This document shows positions 52,901 through 55,007 of a stretch of 55,007 nucleotides of DNA, piece after piece. A program made the translations under genes and the position numbers. Below the pieces are notes generated by a model. It ran no database searches and was not told the DNA's origin. It worked only from the letters and a program-made list of their open reading frames with translations. The stretch is from Taishania sp964580465. GTDB lineage: Bacteria; Bacteroidota; Bacteroidia; Flavobacteriales_D; Crocinitomicaceae. Each line of letters begins with the position of its first letter. Position 1 is the stretch's first letter. Location: NCBI GenBank assembly GCA_964580465.1, contig CAZOKJ010000014.1, positions 1-55,007 on the forward strand. Reading direction: 5' to 3'.

Positions 52901-55007
52901 ACTTGCAGTCGGCAAAGGATTAACAGTAATGGTTGCCGATCCAGTCTGAGCATTGTGACATGTAGTTGTGCTTCCGTCTGTTACTGAAACTAAATCGTAC
53001 GTGTATGTTCCTGGAATACTTGTTGGTACTGTTACCGTTGCTGTTGTGCCCGAAGAGGTCACTGTTTGAATGGCTCCTCCATTTATTTTGTACTCAAATG
53101 TGTAATTTGCTGTTGCATTTGAACCATTGAAAGTAATAGAAGGCGCAGCATCGTTTTGACACACGATTGTTGAACCATTAATTGTGGCAGTAGGTAATGG
53201 GTTAACAGTAATAATAGAAGTTCCAGATTGCACATTAGAACACGCTGGAGTTCCACCATCAGAAACACTCAATAATGTGTAGGTATAAGCTCCACTTGTT
53301 GAAGTTGGAACTAACACCGTTGCTGTATTTCCAGAACTTGAATTCACAGTTTGCGATACGCCTCCATTAATCGAATAAGTAAATGTATAAGGAGATGTAG
53401 TTGTTGAACCAGTAAATGTTACAGATGGTTGTGAATCATTTTGACAAACCGCTGTTGTACCTGCAATCGTAGCCGTTGGTAAATCATTTACTGTAACTGT
53501 CACTTGATCTGTTGCTACACAACCCGCTAAAGTTGCTGTTGCTGTGTAAGTAACTGTTCCAACTGCTGGTGTAAATGGCGTTCCATCTATCACACCATTA
53601 TTCCATGTAATAACTGCTCCATTTGGATTTGTTGCTGTTAATGTTACACTTGTTCCCGAACAAATCATTTGATCTACTCCTGCATTGACTGTTGGTGCGG
53701 ATGGGTCAACCAATACTTGTGGTGTTGCAACTGATGTCACACAGCCGTTCAAATCAACTGTAAAGTTAGCGTATGTCCCTGATGATAAACCGTTGATAAC
53801 AATTGCTCCAGAAGCATTTGAAGTCATTGTTGTTGGGCCAACTGTAGTCGTACCATTGTTGTAAGAAACACTATAAGATGTACTTGGTGTTAAACCATTT
53901 AATGTTATTGTTCCGTCTGTACCAGCACACACTGTTGGATTTGTAGAAGAAACTGTAAATACTGGTTTTGGTTTAACCGTTATCGTGGTGGTAGTTGATG
54001 CAAAACAACCATTCGCATCGGTGTAATCATATTCGATTGTATGTGTTCCAACTCCTGCTGTCGCTGGATTGAAATTAGCACCCGCTACTCCTGGTCCAGT
54101 AAATACTCCTCCCACTCCTGAAGGCGTTCCAACTAAGGTTACAACCGCTGCATCTTCACAAAGTGGAGAAACTGGTACAATACTTGGTGTCGGCAATGGG
54201 TTTACTGTAACTGTCACTTGATCTGTTGTTACACAACCCGCTAAAGTTGCTGTTGCTGTGTAAGTAACTGTTCCAACTGCTGGTGTAAATGGCGTTCCAT
54301 CTATCACACCATTATTCCATGTAATAACTGCTCCATTTGGATTTGTTGCTGTTAATGTTACACTTGTTCCCGAACAAATCATTTGATCTACTCCTGCATT
54401 GACTGTTGGTGCGGATGGGTCAACCAATACTTGTGGTGTTGCAACTGATGTCACACAGCCGTTCAAATCAACTGTAAAGTTAGCGTATGTCCCTGATGAT
54501 AAACCGTTGATAACAATTGCTCCAGAAGCATTTGAAGTCATTGTTGTTGGGCCAACTGTAGTCGTACCATTGTTGTAAGAAACACTATAAGATGTACTTG
54601 GTGTTAAACCATTTAATGTTATTGTTCCGTCTGTACCAGCACACACTGTTGGATTTGTAGAAGAAACTGTAAATACTGGTTTTGGTTTAACCGTTATCGT
54701 GGTGGTAGTTGATGCAAAACAACCATTCGCATCGGTGTAATCATATTCGATTGTATGTGTTCCAACTCCTGCTGTCGCTGGATTGAAATTAGCACCCGCT
54801 ACTCCTGGTCCAGTAAATACTCCTCCCACTCCTGAAGGCGTTCCAACTAAGGTTACAACCGCTGCATCTTCACAAAGTGGAGAAACTGGTACAATACTTG
54901 GTGTCGGCAATGGGTTTACTGTAACTGTCACTTGGTCTGTTGCTATACAGCTACTTCTAACATACGTTACCGTATACGTTTGTGTTGCTGTTGGCGACGC
55001 CGTAACT
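49901..55007 (-). CDS. Giant repeat-rich surface protein with type IX secretion type B sorting domain, 5' end outside the window
   Basis: Partial: the frame is open to the window edge, so at least 1700 residues are encoded and the true start is beyond 55007. From the visible N-terminal side come Ig-like modules, a 238-residue block present twice (714-bp DNA repeat), about nine Ig-like repeats of some 83 residues (consensus PTATIAGT, then VCQND, YTFTYNVNGG, TYTYNLxSVxD and a second Cys), a further Ig-like module, and two PKD-like domains (CKWYFGNGQVLEGC, YIWDFGDDSS). The C-terminus is the gliding-motility-associated domain (FYVPNAFTPDGDEHNNVF, FNRWGEKIFES, DGTYVWKIEV), the T9SS type B signal. 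Probably an extracellular adhesin. Confidence 0.93.
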   Translation of the reverse strand, partial: VTASPTATQTYTVTYVRSSCIATDQVTVTVNPLPTPSIVPVSPLCEDAAVVTLVGTPSGVGGVFTGPGVAGANFNPATAGVGTHTIEYDYTDANGCFASTTTTITVKPKPVFTVSSTNPTVCAGTDGTITLNGLTPSTSYSVSYNNGTTTVGPTTMTSNASGAIVINGLSSGTYANFTVDLNGCVTSVATPQVLVDPSAPTVNAGVDQMICSGTSVTLTATNPNGAVITWNNGVIDGTPFTPAVGTVTYTATATLAGCVTTDQVTVTVNPLPTPSIVPVSPLCEDAAVVTLVGTPSGVGGVFTGPGVAGANFNPATAGVGTHTIEYDYTDANGCFASTTTTITVKPKPVFTVSSTNPTVCAGTDGTITLNGLTPSTSYSVSYNNGTTTVGPTTMTSNASGAIVINGLSSGTYANFTVDLNGCVTSVATPQVLVDPSAPTVNAGVDQMICSGTSVTLTATNPNGAVITWNNGVIDGTPFTPAVGTVTYTATATLAGCVATDQVTVTVNDLPTATIAGTTAVCQNDSQPSVTFTGSTTTSPYTFTYSINGGVSQTVNSSSGNTATVLVPTSTSGAYTYTLLSVSDGGTPACSNVQSGTSIITVNPLPTATINGSTIVCQNDAAPSITFNGSNATANYTFEYKINGGAIQTVTSSGTTATVTVPTSIPGTYTYDLVSVTDGSTTTCHNAQTGSATITVNPLPTASVSGTTSVCQNGTQPSVTFSGAGGSAPYTFTYNVNGGASQTVTTVTGNSVQVAVPTTLSGTYTYNLLAVSDASATVCSNVQTGVATITVNPLPTATIAGTTSICQNGAQPNVTFTGANGTAPYTFTYNVNGGANQTITTLAGNAITLAVPTSIAGTFTYNLISVTDASSTSCTNNQTGSATITVNPMPTATISGTSTVCQNDPTNQVVTFTGANGTAPYVFTYTLNGGANQTITSTGNTATITVPTTVSGTFSYELVSLQDASSTTCSNTQTGNATVVINPLPNASLAGTTTVCQNDSQPTLTFTGSNSSGGYNFTYTINGGGSQSVSTIGFSTTATITAPTNVAGTYTYALTNVADPITSCNQNLTSSQVITVNPQPTASIAGTVTRCQGDPSATITFTGANGTSNYQFTYTLNGGAPQTITSTGNSASIIVPTTTAGTFSYALLSVEDVATGCSQSQTGTAIVTVNPMPSATSSGTITVCQNSGDHDVTFTGQYSSSVYTFSYTVNGGPVQTISSPAAVPIGVDASVSVAQSSTIPGTYVYTLTDVLDPQTGCHQNLNEVETIEVKPLPIASISTAVAACHMDANSPQVVFTGSTGAAPYVFTYNVNGGSNLTATSDANGTYTIQVPTNTVGTFTYTISSIVEGSSNACQQVQNTSTTVTIHALPTVEAGSNQTVCEGVSVTLSGSGATTYAWNQGVTNNVAFTPASTTTYTVTGTDNNGCKNTDQVTITVIPTPIVSFDGDNLTGCDPIHPVLYNHSVGNLSSCKWYFGNGQVLEGCTSVSTTFDEPGCYDVTLEVSTPEGCTNALTQQNYICVYPQPIANFHPTETVLTSYQWTSQMVNESVDADSYIWDFGDDSSLSFDFSPTHDFPNDKAGIYTIQLIAYNSYGCVDTAYHQVKMGDDLLFYVPNAFTPDGDEHNNVFKPVFTHGYDAYDYTLLIFNRWGEKIFESHDVNFGWDGTYGVNGNLCQDGTYVWKIEVKTTANDERKQFIGHINLIR
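53491..54918 (-). repeat. Two tandem 714-bp repeat copies
   Basis: Copies at 53491-54204 and 54205-54918 lie in the giant surface protein gene. They are in frame (238 codons each). They look identical apart from single-base differences such as the one that changes CVATDQ to CVTTDQ. A third copy begins at 54919 but diverges after about 40 bases. Such high identity implies recent duplication or gene conversion. Confidence 0.9.

Noticed and set aside
53083..53268. A 61-codon alternative frame inside the giant repeat protein.
   Set aside because: It arises from the low-complexity repeat in another frame and is not conserved between repeats.
50890..54918. CRISPR-like reading of the regular repeats.
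   Set aside because: The repeats are 249-714 bp protein-coding modules with no short constant repeats and spacers and no cas genes.
54931..54933. GTG at 54931 as the start of the giant surface protein.
   Set aside because: The frame stays open to the window edge with typical repeat sequence (TATQTYTVTYVRSSCIATDQ), so the start is outside the window.

Overview
The window comes from a Bacteroidota chromosome, most likely order Flavobacteriales; a Fluviicola/Crocinitomicaceae-type organism is only a guess. The evidence is AT-rich DNA, upstream boxes of the Bacteroidota form TAnnTTTG, an exbB-exbD-exbD-tonB operon, a GLPGLI-type protein beside an outer-membrane beta-barrel protein, a LytS/LytTR two-component pair, and a giant adhesin-like protein ending in a gliding-motility/type IX secretion type B sorting domain. 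No rRNA, tRNA, CRISPR array, phage or complete insertion sequence was recognised.

Layout. 1-1249 has no credible protein gene. It holds five related short units, each a conserved core followed directly by an intrinsic terminator, and one end of a repeat element that recurs near 44 kb. 1250-6375: Kef-type antiporter, di-haem cytochrome c peroxidase, methyltransferase, CorA. 6427-7004: a promoter, a cobalamin riboswitch and a 95-residue orphan protein. 7095-12495: Tat-exported glycosylasparaginase, then an outer-membrane barrel gene (cut by a 100-N assembly gap), a GLPGLI-type protein and a BtuF-like lipoprotein. 12857-18788: HemJ, UvrA, a frameshifted SDR oxidoreductase, an rRNA-type methyltransferase, a TPR membrane protein and a RidA-family protein. 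19055-22958: a nitrite-reduction cluster of porin, copper nitrite reductase NirK, SUMF1-fold lipoprotein and SCO copper chaperone. 23065-24450: a tyrosine phenol-lyase/tryptophanase family enzyme whose key residues match tyrosine phenol-lyase.

24491-28284: a terminator-linked inverted repeat, a HEAT protein, a 46-residue lipoprotein, an Omp85-type protein and a methyltransferase. 28388-31432: the TonB energising operon. 31595-36610: nucleoside phosphorylase, a small secreted protein, an RsmF-type RNA methyltransferase, a thioesterase, a decayed Fic gene and an unknown secreted protein. 36777-43585: class III aminotransferase, CoA-disulfide reductase with rhodanese domain, arylamine N-acetyltransferase, S9 peptidase and DUF805 protein. 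43787-44119: a 333-bp MITE-like element with 32-bp terminal inverted repeats. 44317-47279: sensor kinase and response regulator. 47307-49811: a calcium-type P-type ATPase. 49901 to the window end: a repeat-rich cell-surface protein whose start lies outside the window and which carries a near-perfect 714-bp tandem duplication.

How the genes fit together. Envelope functions dominate. The TonB operon supplies energy for outer-membrane transport. The riboswitch and the BtuF-like protein hint at cobalamin handling. Porin, NirK and SCO form a plausible nitrite-to-NO module with its own copper delivery. The most unusual signals are non-coding: the five-unit core-plus-terminator array, the MITE-like element with a related end inside that array, and a repeat family in which a terminator hairpin and an inverted repeat travel together.
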